64,000 nt of DNA from Bradyrhizobium sp. Ec3.3 (GTDB taxonomy: Bacteria; Pseudomonadota; Alphaproteobacteria; Rhizobiales; Xanthobacteraceae), in contig NZ_AXAS01000036.1 in assembly GCF_000472925.1 (NCBI RefSeq), positions 1 to 64,000 of the forward strand, written 5' to 3'. Shown here piece by piece: positions 56,650-64,000 of this stretch. The translations under genes were made by a program, and so were the position numbers. The notes beneath the pieces are model-generated. The model saw only the letters and a list, made by a program, of their open reading frames with translations. It did not search any database and had not been told where the DNA came from. Position 1 is the stretch's first letter, and each line of letters starts with the position of its first letter.

Positions 56650-58491
56650 TCACTTCCCCACCTCAAACGCCAGCAGCACGTTACCGGCGGTGCCGCTCCA
56701 TTGGCCGTAACCAGAGTTGGTGTAGAGCATGCCGTCGACGATCACCGGGCCCGGGCCATCGATCGCACCTCCGAACGCCGGAACGCCATTGACGGCCTTG
56801 TAGTCCCGCGAGGTGTCGAACTCCCAGAGCAGCTTTGCATCCGCCGTCGCATAGGCGCGCAAGTAACCGCTGACACCGCCGGAAAACACGACGCCGGGAA
56901 TGACGCTGATTGCCGCCGACAGCGCGGGGCTGCATTGCGGGCGCTCGCCGCAAGGCACCGGCGCCACCTCCGTCAAGACCTTGCCGCTCGCGAGATCGAG
57001 CGCGAACAGGCCGCCGCCTTGCGTGGAGTCCAGCCGCCGCGTGCCGTCGCGCAGGAAGCGCACGTCGGAGAGCGCGACATAGATGCGGTCCTGGTCTGCA
57101 GCCGAGCCCCATTCGGTGCCGCCGAGCGGGCCGCCCTTGCCGATCCGCGTCTGCCAGAGGATCTTGCCCTCGTTATCCGGATCGAGCGCATGCACGACGC
57201 CGGACTTTTGGCCGATGACGATGACGCGCTTCCCGTCGTGCAAGGTCACCAGGATCGGCGACTGGCCGAAATCATGATCCGGCCCGTGATCATCGGGACA
57301 ATTGGTCTGGTTGGCACCGAAGCAGGCCACGACGAAGGCGTCCTTCGGCGACGCCTGCTGCTTCCAGAGCAGCCGTCCCGTCGCAAGCTCGAACGCAAGC
57401 ACCGCATCGGCGGTCGCGGCTGGCGGGTTCGAATAGGAATTGCCTGTCGCGACATAGATCGCGTTGCGCTGCGTGTCGATCGTCGGCGCCGACCAGATGG
57501 CGGCCCCCGATGGGCCATAGAGCTGCGTGCCGCGCGCGTTCCTCGTCGTTGGATGCGGCACCTCGGGGATCGTGTTGGCCTTCCAGATCAGCTTGCCCGT
57601 CGCAGCCTCCAGCGCGACGAGGCTGCCGCGGAAGGTGCAGCATTCATAGCTCGGCTCCGATCCGGCCACCTCCTCCAGCGAGGAGACCGGCACATAGAGC
57701 ACGCCGGAATGGAACACCACCCCGCCGGTGATCCGCGCGGCTGGATGCTCCTCCACGTTCACCTTCCAGATCAGCGCGCCGGTCAACGCGTTGACGGCAT
57801 AGGCATTGGCGCGGCCATCGCCGAAGAAGACGGCGAACTGATCCGTGCCCGGGACCTGTCCGAAGCTGATCGACCCGCGAACCGCAAGGTCGCTCGCAAA
57901 CGTCCACAGCGTGCAGCCGCTCTTCGCATCGAGTGCCCGCACCTTTCGATCGGGGCCACCGACGAACAACAGCCCGCCGACGACCGTCGGCTGCGCAAAG
58001 GAGAGCGTCGCGCCGGGAAATGCATACGCCCATTTCAACGTCAGGTGCGGCACCTGTTCTGCCGTCAACCCGGCCATCCCGGCCGGCTGGAAGCGGCTGT
58101 TGTTGAGATCGGCGCCCCAACCATTCCAGCGCGGCCCGTCGATGCTTTTCGGAAAGGCGGTGAAGGCTTGCGTGCAGTGGCCCGACGCGTCGGCGGCCGC
58201 AGCCGCGCTGCTCACGGCCGCTTTGCCGGTGACGAAGGATGCGATCGCCTTGCGCTCGTCATCGTTGCGCCCCCGCATCATCGCCGCCATGCTGCCGGTG
58301 CTGAGCGCCGCCAGCACCTGCTCGAACGACATCGCCTGCATCGCGCTGCGAGGCGGCACCCGGCTCTGCGCTTCGCTGCTATCGTGGCATTGCGCGCAAT
58401 GTGCGGCATAGAGCGCGGCGCCATCCTGCTGCGCGATCGCAGGGGCGCCGCAAGAGATCAGCAACAAGGCCACGATCGCGTTCAGCTTCAT
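56650..58491 (-). CDS. PQQ-dependent alcohol dehydrogenase with N-terminal cytochrome c
   Basis: Periplasmic quinohaemoprotein of 613 aa. A signal peptide (AIVALLLISCGAPAIA) is followed by a c-type haem motif CAQCH (residues about 32-36), which normally binds haem covalently. The remaining 480 residues form an eight-bladed PQQ beta-propeller with repeated GLLFVGGPDRKVRALDAKSG-like and YATADAKLLW-type W motifs. The adjacent cysteines in YECCTFRG form the vicinal disulfide over PQQ. A haem domain at the N-terminus, not the C-terminus, is the pattern of polyvinyl alcohol dehydrogenases. The natural substrate is unknown. ATG at 58491 with GGGGGA upstream. Confidence 0.9.
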   Translation of the reverse strand: MKLNAIVALLLISCGAPAIAQQDGAALYAAHCAQCHDSSEAQSRVPPRSAMQAMSFEQVLAALSTGSMAAMMRGRNDDERKAIASFVTGKAAVSSAAAAADASGHCTQAFTAFPKSIDGPRWNGWGADLNNSRFQPAGMAGLTAEQVPHLTLKWAYAFPGATLSFAQPTVVGGLLFVGGPDRKVRALDAKSGCTLWTFASDLAVRGSISFGQVPGTDQFAVFFGDGRANAYAVNALTGALIWKVNVEEHPAARITGGVVFHSGVLYVPVSSLEEVAGSEPSYECCTFRGSLVALEAATGKLIWKANTIPEVPHPTTRNARGTQLYGPSGAAIWSAPTIDTQRNAIYVATGNSYSNPPAATADAVLAFELATGRLLWKQQASPKDAFVVACFGANQTNCPDDHGPDHDFGQSPILVTLHDGKRVIVIGQKSGVVHALDPDNEGKILWQTRIGKGGPLGGTEWGSAADQDRIYVALSDVRFLRDGTRRLDSTQGGGLFALDLASGKVLTEVAPVPCGERPQCSPALSAAISVIPGVVFSGGVSGYLRAYATADAKLLWEFDTSRDYKAVNGVPAFGGAIDGPGPVIVDGMLYTNSGYGQWSGTAGNVLLAFEVGK

Positions 58492-58591
58492 CGTTCCCCC
58501 CGGCAAGAGCAGCGAAGCGAAATCCCGTCACGCAAGACGAAGTGTAGTGCGAAGCCGGTGGAGGATGCAACCGACGTTGCGGCGAGGCGCG

Positions 58592-59314
58592 TCACACAGC
58601 CTTCGCAATGTCTCCTGCCTCACCGGACAGATCGGCAAGCCGCCACAGCCCGAGGCTCTTGTCCCGCCAGCCGCCTTCGCTCTCCTCGCAACGCTCGTTG
58701 ATCAGCTCCAGCGGCGCCGGCCAGGCGAACGGCGCCCGCTGGAGATTCAATGCGCGCCAGTCGCCATCCTCGCAGTCGAGGTTGTCCTGCCATTCCGGAA
58801 ACGTGGTGGCCAGCAGGAAACGTGCACCGCTGGCGCGGAAACATCCCAGGGCGCGGGAGATGTTCTGAAAGCTCAGATGCACCAGGCAATCCCTGCACAG
58901 AATGATGTCGGCCTGCGGCAGCTCATCTCGCGTAATGTCAGCGCTGATGAAACGGCCCAGCAGCTCGCCCTGCTCCACCCGCCGGCGGTTGCCTTCGATC
59001 AGAGACGGCACGATATCGACGCCGATATAGTCGACTTCGAGCCCGCATTTGCCGATCCAGCCGGCATCCCCGCAGGGCGCATCGAGCAGCGAACGCACGC
59101 CGAGGCGTCGGAGCAAAGGCGGCAGCGCTACCTTGATCGCGGCGGTGGCCGGGTCTTCGGAGCCGAGCCCCGACACCGAGGTCGAAGCGCCCCACAGATT
59201 GGTGCGGACGATGCGCTCGAACCGTCCGGCAAGATCGAGACCGGCAAAATTCTCGCGGTCGGCGAGGAAGTGCTGGTGAGCAAGCACGGGCGGACGATCG
59301 GGGATCATCGGCAA
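58592..59314 (-). CDS. SAM-dependent methyltransferase
   Basis: Class I methyltransferase of 240 aa. The SAM-binding motif is SLLDAPCGDAGWIG (residues about 75-88), and post-motif blocks are YIGVDIVPSLI, FISADITRD and DIILCRDCLVHLS. The N-terminal FAGLDLAGRFERIVRTNLWG part matches methyltransferases that act on lipids or small molecules. It is not in an obvious operon. Substrate unknown. Confidence 0.85.
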   Translation of the reverse strand: MPMIPDRPPVLAHQHFLADRENFAGLDLAGRFERIVRTNLWGASTSVSGLGSEDPATAAIKVALPPLLRRLGVRSLLDAPCGDAGWIGKCGLEVDYIGVDIVPSLIEGNRRRVEQGELLGRFISADITRDELPQADIILCRDCLVHLSFQNISRALGCFRASGARFLLATTFPEWQDNLDCEDGDWRALNLQRAPFAWPAPLELINERCEESEGGWRDKSLGLWRLADLSGEAGDIAKAV

Positions 59315-59408
59315 GACCTCGAGAAAAATGTACGGTCAAATTTTCGTCGCGGGTGCACTATACAGGCGGCGCTTCCCGATCGGAATTCCGCTTGAAGAGA
59401 GCTGAGTG

Positions 59409-60140
59409 ATGATCACGCGACGAACCACCCTTGCAGGCCTGGCCTTGCTCTCGCTGTCGCCAGCGGCGCGCGCCGAGCCCGGCAACGACGCCATGACGCG
59501 TTATGCCGCGGAGGTTTCCGGAAAACGCCCCGCAGTGATCCTGCTGCACGGCTCGCGTGGCATCGAGCTCAGGCGGCGCGCCTATGAGCGATATGCCGAT
59601 GCGCTTTCGGCCAAGGGCATCGATGCCTATTTGCTCCGCTACATGACTGAGCACGACACGGCGACGCTCACGTCCAAGACCAGCACGAAGGCGAGCCGCG
59701 AGACTTTCGAGACGTAGCGGTTCGACGGCTGGTCGGACACGGTCTCCGCCACCGTGACAGCCATCCTGGGGCAGCCCGACAGCTCGGGGCGTATCGGCCT
59801 GCTCGGCTTTTCGCTCGGCGGCTTCATCGCCGCCAACACAGCCGCGCGCGACGAGCGCATCGCCGCGCTCGCCGTGCTCTATGGCGGCATGCCCGATGCG
59901 ATGGCCGGCAAAGTCAAGCACCTGCCGCCGACGATCGAATTGCACGGCGAAGCCGACCAGAACGTTTCGATCGCCAACGGACGGAAATTGATCGAGCTTG
60001 CGAAGTCCGTCGGTGCGGAGACCGAGTTCGTACCCTATCCCGGCAAGCCGCACGGCTTCGACTTCTCCGACACCGATCCGATGACCACCGATGCGATCGA
60101 CCGCGTCAGCAGGTTCTTTCAGGCGCGGCTCGCCAGCTAG
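59409..60140 (+). pseudogene. Dienelactone hydrolase-family gene with internal amber stop
   Basis: The frame encodes a 244-codon dienelactone hydrolase-like protein. A twin-arginine-style signal (TRRTTLAGLALLSLSPAARA) starts it, AVILLHGSRGIE follows, and the second half has GLLGFSLGGFIAANTA with Ser as nucleophile in place of the usual Cys, ELHGEADQNVSI with the Asp and PGKPHGFDF with the His. A TAG at 59715-59717 interrupts an otherwise continuous frame at ETFET-stop-RFDGW. One base change from TAC or TAT (Tyr) explains it. Sequencing error or stop-codon read-through cannot be excluded. Confidence 0.8.
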
Positions 60141-60154
60141 ATGACACAGCGCGA

Positions 60155-60871
60155 TCAAGCCGGCTTCTGCCACTCCATGATTTGGAAATACGGCACGCGG
60201 CGATGCATCGCGTTCCTTTCGGGATCCCCGCCCAGGGGCTGAGGCTCGCTGAACAGGCGCAACTGGAGGCCGTGATCGAGCAGCAGCGTCATGTATGTGC
60301 TCAGTGGACGGTGCCAGTTCTGGATCCGGATGCCGCGCCGGGCGACCCAGATCGCCCGCTCGTCCATGTAGTGATCGATCGGGAATCGCAAGGTGCCCTC
60401 GCCGTCGCTGATCCATCCATCCGGCTGGCCGGCGGTGTTGAAGCTCGTCAAATTGGCGATCAGGAGCGTGCCGCCTGGCCGCAGCGCCGCCACCATCTTC
60501 GCGATTCCCCTGCCGAGATCCGGTATATCGATCAGGCTGAGATAGCTGACCACCAGATCGAAGGACGCATCGACATCCATCGTTTCGGCGCGGCCGAGCC
60601 GATAATCGCCACGAGGGTCCAACTCGGCGCGCGCGAGCAGCGCCTCGGTCGGGTCGATGCCGGTGGTGGCGATGCCGGCGCGCTGCATGATGCGGCAGAA
60701 GCGCCCCTCACCGCAGCCGACATCCAGCGCACGGTGGAAGCCGCGTCCCTCGATCCGAGCCCACATCGGCGCGTCCAGCACGAAGCGGCGGCCATAGTCG
60801 CCGTCGTCCCCCTGCTCCACGATCCATGCAGACGCGGAAGCGGCCCAGCCGTCGCTGACATCGTCGCTCAT
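60155..60871 (-). CDS. SAM-dependent methyltransferase
   Basis: Class I methyltransferase of 238 aa. Motif I is ALDVGCGEGRFCRIMQRAG (about residues 47-65), followed by TTGIDPTEALL, FDLVVSYLSLIDI and LRPGGTLLIANL. It resembles small-molecule and ubiquinone/menaquinone-type methyltransferases. The ATG at 60871 was chosen because the frame beyond to 60967 is less like a protein. It is convergent with the interrupted dienelactone hydrolase gene. Confidence 0.87.
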   Translation of the reverse strand: MSDDVSDGWAASASAWIVEQGDDGDYGRRFVLDAPMWARIEGRGFHRALDVGCGEGRFCRIMQRAGIATTGIDPTEALLARAELDPRGDYRLGRAETMDVDASFDLVVSYLSLIDIPDLGRGIAKMVAALRPGGTLLIANLTSFNTAGQPDGWISDGEGTLRFPIDHYMDERAIWVARRGIRIQNWHRPLSTYMTLLLDHGLQLRLFSEPQPLGGDPERNAMHRRVPYFQIMEWQKPA

Positions 60872-60970
60872 GGCTTGACCTTCAGGAATGGATGTTGGCC
60901 GCTTGCTTCGCGGAGCGGCCATTAACCACACGTTGGATCGAAGTTCAACATGAGCTAACATGCGCACCGC

Positions 60971-61084
60971 ATGCGCCCCTATTCCAACCAGGAGAGAGCC
61001 AAGATCACCGCTGGTGCGGTCGCGGCCGTCGTCGCGACGGGCATGCTGTTCGTGGTCGTGTTGGCTCTGCTGATTGCGCCATAA
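60971..61084 (+). CDS. Short membrane protein (37 aa)
   Basis: Frame MRPYSNQERAKITAGAV, followed by a single hydrophobic helix (AAVVATGMLFVVVLALLIAP). Basic head and one transmembrane segment give an inside-in orientation. Codon use is normal and the frame lies in an otherwise empty gap between a methyltransferase and a chemotaxis receptor gene. The ribosome-binding site is weak. Function unknown. Confidence 0.5.
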   Translation: MRPYSNQERAKITAGAVAAVVATGMLFVVVLALLIAP

Positions 61085-61131
61085 GGTCTGCGGCGCCGGC
61101 GGCGCAAGGCCGCCGGATCACAAGAGCCCGA

Positions 61132-62829
61132 CTAACCGGCGCGCACCGTCGACAGGAATTTGCCGACTTCGAGCTTCAGCCGGTTGCTGTCGGTGGCCAG
61201 CATCTTCGCGGTCGAGAGCACCTGCGAGGAGGCCGAGCCGGTCTCAGCAGCGCCGCGCTGCACGTCGCTGATGTTCGTGGAAACCTGCTGGGTGCCGTGG
61301 GCGGCCTGCTGAACGTTGCGTGCGATCTCCTGCGTCGCGGCGCCCTGCTCTTCCACCGCCGCGGCTATCGTCGAGGAGACTTCCGACAGCCGCTCGATGG
61401 TCGCGGAGATCTCACGGATCGCCGTCACCGAATCCTGGGTGGCGGTCTGGATGCCGGAAATCTGCTGGCTGATCTCGCCGGTCGCCTTCGCGGTCTGCTC
61501 GGCCAGCGACTTGACCTCAGAGGCGACGACCGCAAAGCCGCGGCCGGCCTCGCCTGCGCGCGCGGCCTCGATGGTGGCGTTCAGCGCGAGCAGATTGGTC
61601 TGGCCGGCAATCGTGTTGATAAGCTCGACGACGTCGCCGATCCGCGTCGCCGCGGTCGAGAGCTGGCTGACCCGCTCGGTTGTCGAGCGCGCCTGGCCCA
61701 CCGCATCGATCGCCATCCGCGCGGATTCCTGCACCTGGCGGCTGATCTCGTTGACCGAGGACGACAGCTCCTCGGTCGCGGTGGCGACCGACTGGACGTT
61801 GCCGGTGGCTTCACCCGAGGCCGCCACGACGACCGACGTCAGCTGCTGCGCGCGCTGCGCCGTGGTCGCGAGCGTGGAGGAGGACGCTTCGAGCTCGGTG
61901 GAGGCGGAGCCGACGGTGTCGATGATCTCGCCGACCGCGCGCTCGAAACCGTCAGCAAGGTTGAACATGTCCTGGCGGCGCTGCGCGGCGGCCTGCCGCT
62001 CGGCGTCCTCCTGCGCCTTCTTGAGCCGCTCGACCTCGAGCGCATTGGTCTTGAAGATCTCGACCGTCTTCGCCATCTCGCCGATCTCGTCGCGGCGATC
62101 CTTCTCGGTCACCTCGGTCGAAAGATCGTTCCGGGCCAATCCCTCCATCGCGAGCTTGAGCCGGGCAATCGGCTGCGACATCGCCTTGAGGCCGATGAAG
62201 AGCGCGATGACGACGCCGAGCAGCAGACCGGCGGCGCTGACGCCGATCACGGTCCTGATCGAGGCATGTGCCCCAAGGCCGATCTCCTCCTTGCGCTTGG
62301 TGACGAGCGCGCCGTTCTGAGCTACGAATCTCGCGATGTCGGCGAGCGCTGTATCCATCAGAGGATCGCACTCCTTGTGCGCGCGGTCGGCAGCCTTGGC
62401 ATTCTCCTCCGACGTGCTCGCCCTGGCACCGGCTTCGAGCACCGGGTCGCACACGGCAAAGACGCCCTTCAACTTGTCGCCGATAGCGCGAAGTTCTCCG
62501 GCGTGGCCCACATCTTCCTTGATCGCTGCGTCGAGAAAGCCTGCGATCGGATCGCGGTTCTCGCGCGCCGTCTTCAAACGCCTTGCATTGCCCTCCTCGG
62601 TCGTCTCCGTCAGCGTCGCGTAAAGCGCCGCGTGATAGGTCTCCATCCGGCGTTGCGCGCGCGTGAGGTTGAGCGCCGCCGACTGTGCGTCCGACAACTC
62701 TGCATAGCCCTCCACCGTCGAGGAAAGCTGGACGGCACTGAATGCCGCTACGCCCAGGAGCGCACAGCCCAGCGCGGTAACGATCAGGCCGACCTTGAAG
62801 ACAATCTTCAGATTATTCAAAAAGCTCAT
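61132..62829 (-). CDS. Methyl-accepting chemotaxis protein
   Basis: Membrane chemoreceptor of 565 aa. Transmembrane helix one (about 12-33) and two (about 195-216) enclose a helical ligand domain of about 160 residues that resembles the four-helix bundle type. A HAMP domain follows with MSQPIARLKLAMEGLARNDL, then the cytoplasmic coiled-coil with the highly conserved tip INTIAGQTNLLALNATIEAARAGEAGRGFAVVA, which contacts CheA and CheW. The methylation helices are Ala/Glu-rich. No C-terminal CheR-binding pentapeptide is visible. The ATG at 62829 starts MSFLNNLKIVFKVG; a longer frame to 63186 is not part of the gene. Confidence 0.93.
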   Translation of the reverse strand: MSFLNNLKIVFKVGLIVTALGCALLGVAAFSAVQLSSTVEGYAELSDAQSAALNLTRAQRRMETYHAALYATLTETTEEGNARRLKTARENRDPIAGFLDAAIKEDVGHAGELRAIGDKLKGVFAVCDPVLEAGARASTSEENAKAADRAHKECDPLMDTALADIARFVAQNGALVTKRKEEIGLGAHASIRTVIGVSAAGLLLGVVIALFIGLKAMSQPIARLKLAMEGLARNDLSTEVTEKDRRDEIGEMAKTVEIFKTNALEVERLKKAQEDAERQAAAQRRQDMFNLADGFERAVGEIIDTVGSASTELEASSSTLATTAQRAQQLTSVVVAASGEATGNVQSVATATEELSSSVNEISRQVQESARMAIDAVGQARSTTERVSQLSTAATRIGDVVELINTIAGQTNLLALNATIEAARAGEAGRGFAVVASEVKSLAEQTAKATGEISQQISGIQTATQDSVTAIREISATIERLSEVSSTIAAAVEEQGAATQEIARNVQQAAHGTQQVSTNISDVQRGAAETGSASSQVLSTAKMLATDSNRLKLEVGKFLSTVRAG

Positions 62830-62983
62830 CGCAACTTGTCCGGTTAGAGCCAACGGCGTGGAACCCGGCAGGGAACCCGACCAATGGAACCCAACGGACG
62901 TTAAAATTTGATACAATATGCCGCGCGTAAAATTACGGGAAAATAGCATTTGGCCCAAGCTTCGTAAGCTTCGTGTAAGCTTT

Positions 62984-63484
62984 CTATGGCTGCGGCGACA
63001 TCGACCGGATCGTGCGCGACATGAAGGCGGTTCGTCCAAAACCCTTCCAGTCGGTGTGCTCGACGAGATCCCAGCCGAGCCGCTGATAGAACCCGGCAGC
63101 GCTGATCGTGTAGAGGAAGATCCGCGCAAAGCCGCGCAGGTGGGCCTGCGCCTCGATCGCGCGCACCAGAACGGCGCCGGCCCCATGCCGCCGATGCTCG
63201 GGCGTCACGAACAATCCTGCCAGCCACGGCGACACCTGGTGATTGGGCGCGATCTCGGAGGGCACCAGCAGGCAGGTGCCGACCGGCACCGTGCCACGCT
63301 TGGCAATCAGCGCCACCTGCCGCGTCTGGTCCGCCGCGAAGCGATTGAGCGCGCGTCGCTCTTGCTCGACACTCGCCTCGAGCACCGAAAACGTCTCCGC
63401 GCGCCAGCGCGCGCAGATGTCGATCTCGGGCGTGTCGGGGTTGACGATGTAGGTCTCTATCTCGGCAATTTCCATCTCGGTCAT
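62984..63484 (-). CDS. GNAT family N-acetyltransferase
   Basis: Acetyltransferase of 166 aa using acetyl-CoA. The conserved A motif is LFVTPEHRRHGAGAVLVRAIEAQA, with R/Q-x-x-G-x-G/A for the pyrophosphate, and the C-terminal GFYQRLGWDLVEHT block is typical. The acceptor is unknown. The ATG at 63484 gives the normal MTEMEIAEIETYIVN start; the frame upstream to 63622 is compositionally different. Confidence 0.87.
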   Translation of the reverse strand: MTEMEIAEIETYIVNPDTPEIDICARWRAETFSVLEASVEQERRALNRFAADQTRQVALIAKRGTVPVGTCLLVPSEIAPNHQVSPWLAGLFVTPEHRRHGAGAVLVRAIEAQAHLRGFARIFLYTISAAGFYQRLGWDLVEHTDWKGFGRTAFMSRTIRSMSPQP

Positions 63485-63563
63485 GGCGCCGATAAGAGCC
63501 GAGGCCGTACGAACGCGCAAGCTGTGCGCGGACACAGCTACAGCCTGAGCGAGGGTGCCGTGC

Positions 63564-63728
63564 TCAGGTCGGGGATGCTTCCGTCCCCTCCTCGTGGCGG
63601 TCCTGCGCGCGCGCAAGCTCATCGGCGAATTTGAGCACGAGCCGCCGCTTGTCGGGCGGCAGGAGCAGAAAGGCGCGCACCAGACACAGGCCCTCGGCCT
63701 CTCCCGACCGTTCGTCCTTTGGTTTCAT
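63564..63728 (-). CDS. Short hypothetical protein (54 aa)
   Basis: Protein MKPKDERSGEAEGLCLVRAF, then LLLPPDKRRLVLKFADELARAQ and a charged end. The helix near the middle is like short proteins found in rhizobial genomes. No strong ribosome-binding site precedes the ATG at 63728; a TTG at 63773 would add 15 residues. Function unknown. Confidence 0.5.
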   Translation of the reverse strand: MKPKDERSGEAEGLCLVRAFLLLPPDKRRLVLKFADELARAQDRHEEGTEASPT

Positions 63729-63835
63729 TGCCGCAGTTTCGGGCGACCGGGAAAAATATGCAATCCCCTGCAAGCAGGCATGCCTTGATTCGGAGCAGCC
63801 GGTTTGCTGGAATGGGCTGTGCGCAGAGGTGGACC

Positions 63836-64000
63836 ATGAAGTGGATCAGGGAACGCGATGCGCTGATCGCGCAGACATTGGCCTTTGTTCAATCCGTGAC
63901 CGGGCGGAAGGAGGAGCAGCTTCCGACGGAGCCTGCTGCCGCACCCCCTCCGCTAGCCGTGGAGGTCACCTCCGTGGTGGTGATCGAAGAGGTCCGTGAG
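63836..64000 (+). CDS. Hypothetical protein, partial at window end
   Basis: The first 55 codons of a gene running off the window: MKWIRERDALIAQTLAFVQSV, then a Pro-rich and Val-rich linker. GAGGTGG 3 nt before the ATG supports the start. Proteins beginning this way are widespread in Bradyrhizobium, and their function is unknown. Confidence 0.65.
   Translation, partial: MKWIRERDALIAQTLAFVQSVTGRKEEQLPTEPAAAPPPLAVEVTSVVVIEEVRE

Noticed and set aside
56548..58701. Plus-strand open frame of 717 codons opposite the PQQ dehydrogenase
   Set aside because: Antisense to a well-conserved propeller gene; Arg/Ala-rich composition without motifs.
60892..62847. Plus-strand open frame of 651 codons opposite the chemotaxis receptor
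   Set aside because: Antisense to the conserved chemoreceptor tip; no start signal and a repetitive Arg/Leu composition.
1..64000. CRISPR arrays, rRNA genes, riboswitches
   Set aside because: No regularly spaced direct repeats, no rRNA segments and no conserved riboswitch cores were seen on either strand by reading; faint ones could be missed without a covariance-model search.

Overview
The window is high-GC alphaproteobacterial DNA, most likely from Bradyrhizobium or a close relative. This is an inference from gene content: Gly/Tyr-rich secreted proteins, tripartite tricarboxylate (Bug/Tct) transport, CaiB-type CoA-transferases, TolB/TPR signalling proteins and many short lineage-type hypothetical proteins. 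No rRNA or other species marker is present.

Positions 1 to about 14,750 are accessory DNA. From the left they hold a group II intron with its reverse transcriptase, sitting just behind a winged-helix/TolB/TPR regulator; a DUF1127 protein; an RlpA-like protein with a rearranged C-terminus; long gene-poor stretches with decayed sequence; an open frame with an ADP-ribosyltransferase-like motif pattern; a serine recombinase; and a phage-type replication and integration block. That block has a frameshifted D5-type primase/helicase, a prim-pol protein, small phage proteins and a divergent putative regulator with operator-like repeats. It ends in a tyrosine integrase beside tRNA-Gly(UCC), the probable integration site.

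From 14,900 to 21,932 lies a catabolic operon (crotonase-fold enzyme, CaiB CoA-transferase, TctC-TctB-TctA transporter, PdxA-type dehydrogenase). A divergent GntR/FCD regulator and two near-identical palindromes sit between the halves. A 14-codon reading frame with a Shine-Dalgarno sequence fully complementary to the 16S rRNA 3' end follows, then a strong terminator. Next come a hybrid histidine kinase divergent from a periplasmic binding protein, a YciI-like protein, a TMEM175-like channel and a UvrD-type helicase.

From 29,644 to 33,805 an amidohydrolase-GAF-MFS operon is divergent from a LysR regulator with a textbook T-N11-A box. From 34,964 to 44,285 a nine-gene operon encodes a spermidine/putrescine-type ABC transporter, a three-subunit amine/opine-type flavo-iron-sulfur dehydrogenase, an extra DAO-type oxidoreductase and RidA, with a divergent LysR regulator. 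Together these look like uptake and oxidation of an amino compound through an imine intermediate.

The right part (44,300-64,000) is mixed chromosomal content: very small membrane-peptide candidates, a LysR/metallo-hydrolase/alpha-beta-hydrolase cluster, a class III cyclase-TolB-TPR protein, tRNA-Tyr, a TrmH-family (RlmB-type) rRNA methyltransferase, secreted proteins, tRNA-Thr followed by a partial copy of its 3' end, a quinohaemoprotein dehydrogenase, two methyltransferases, a dienelactone hydrolase gene with an amber stop, a chemotaxis receptor and a GNAT acetyltransferase. Several genes under 60 codons were found by reading the strands directly.
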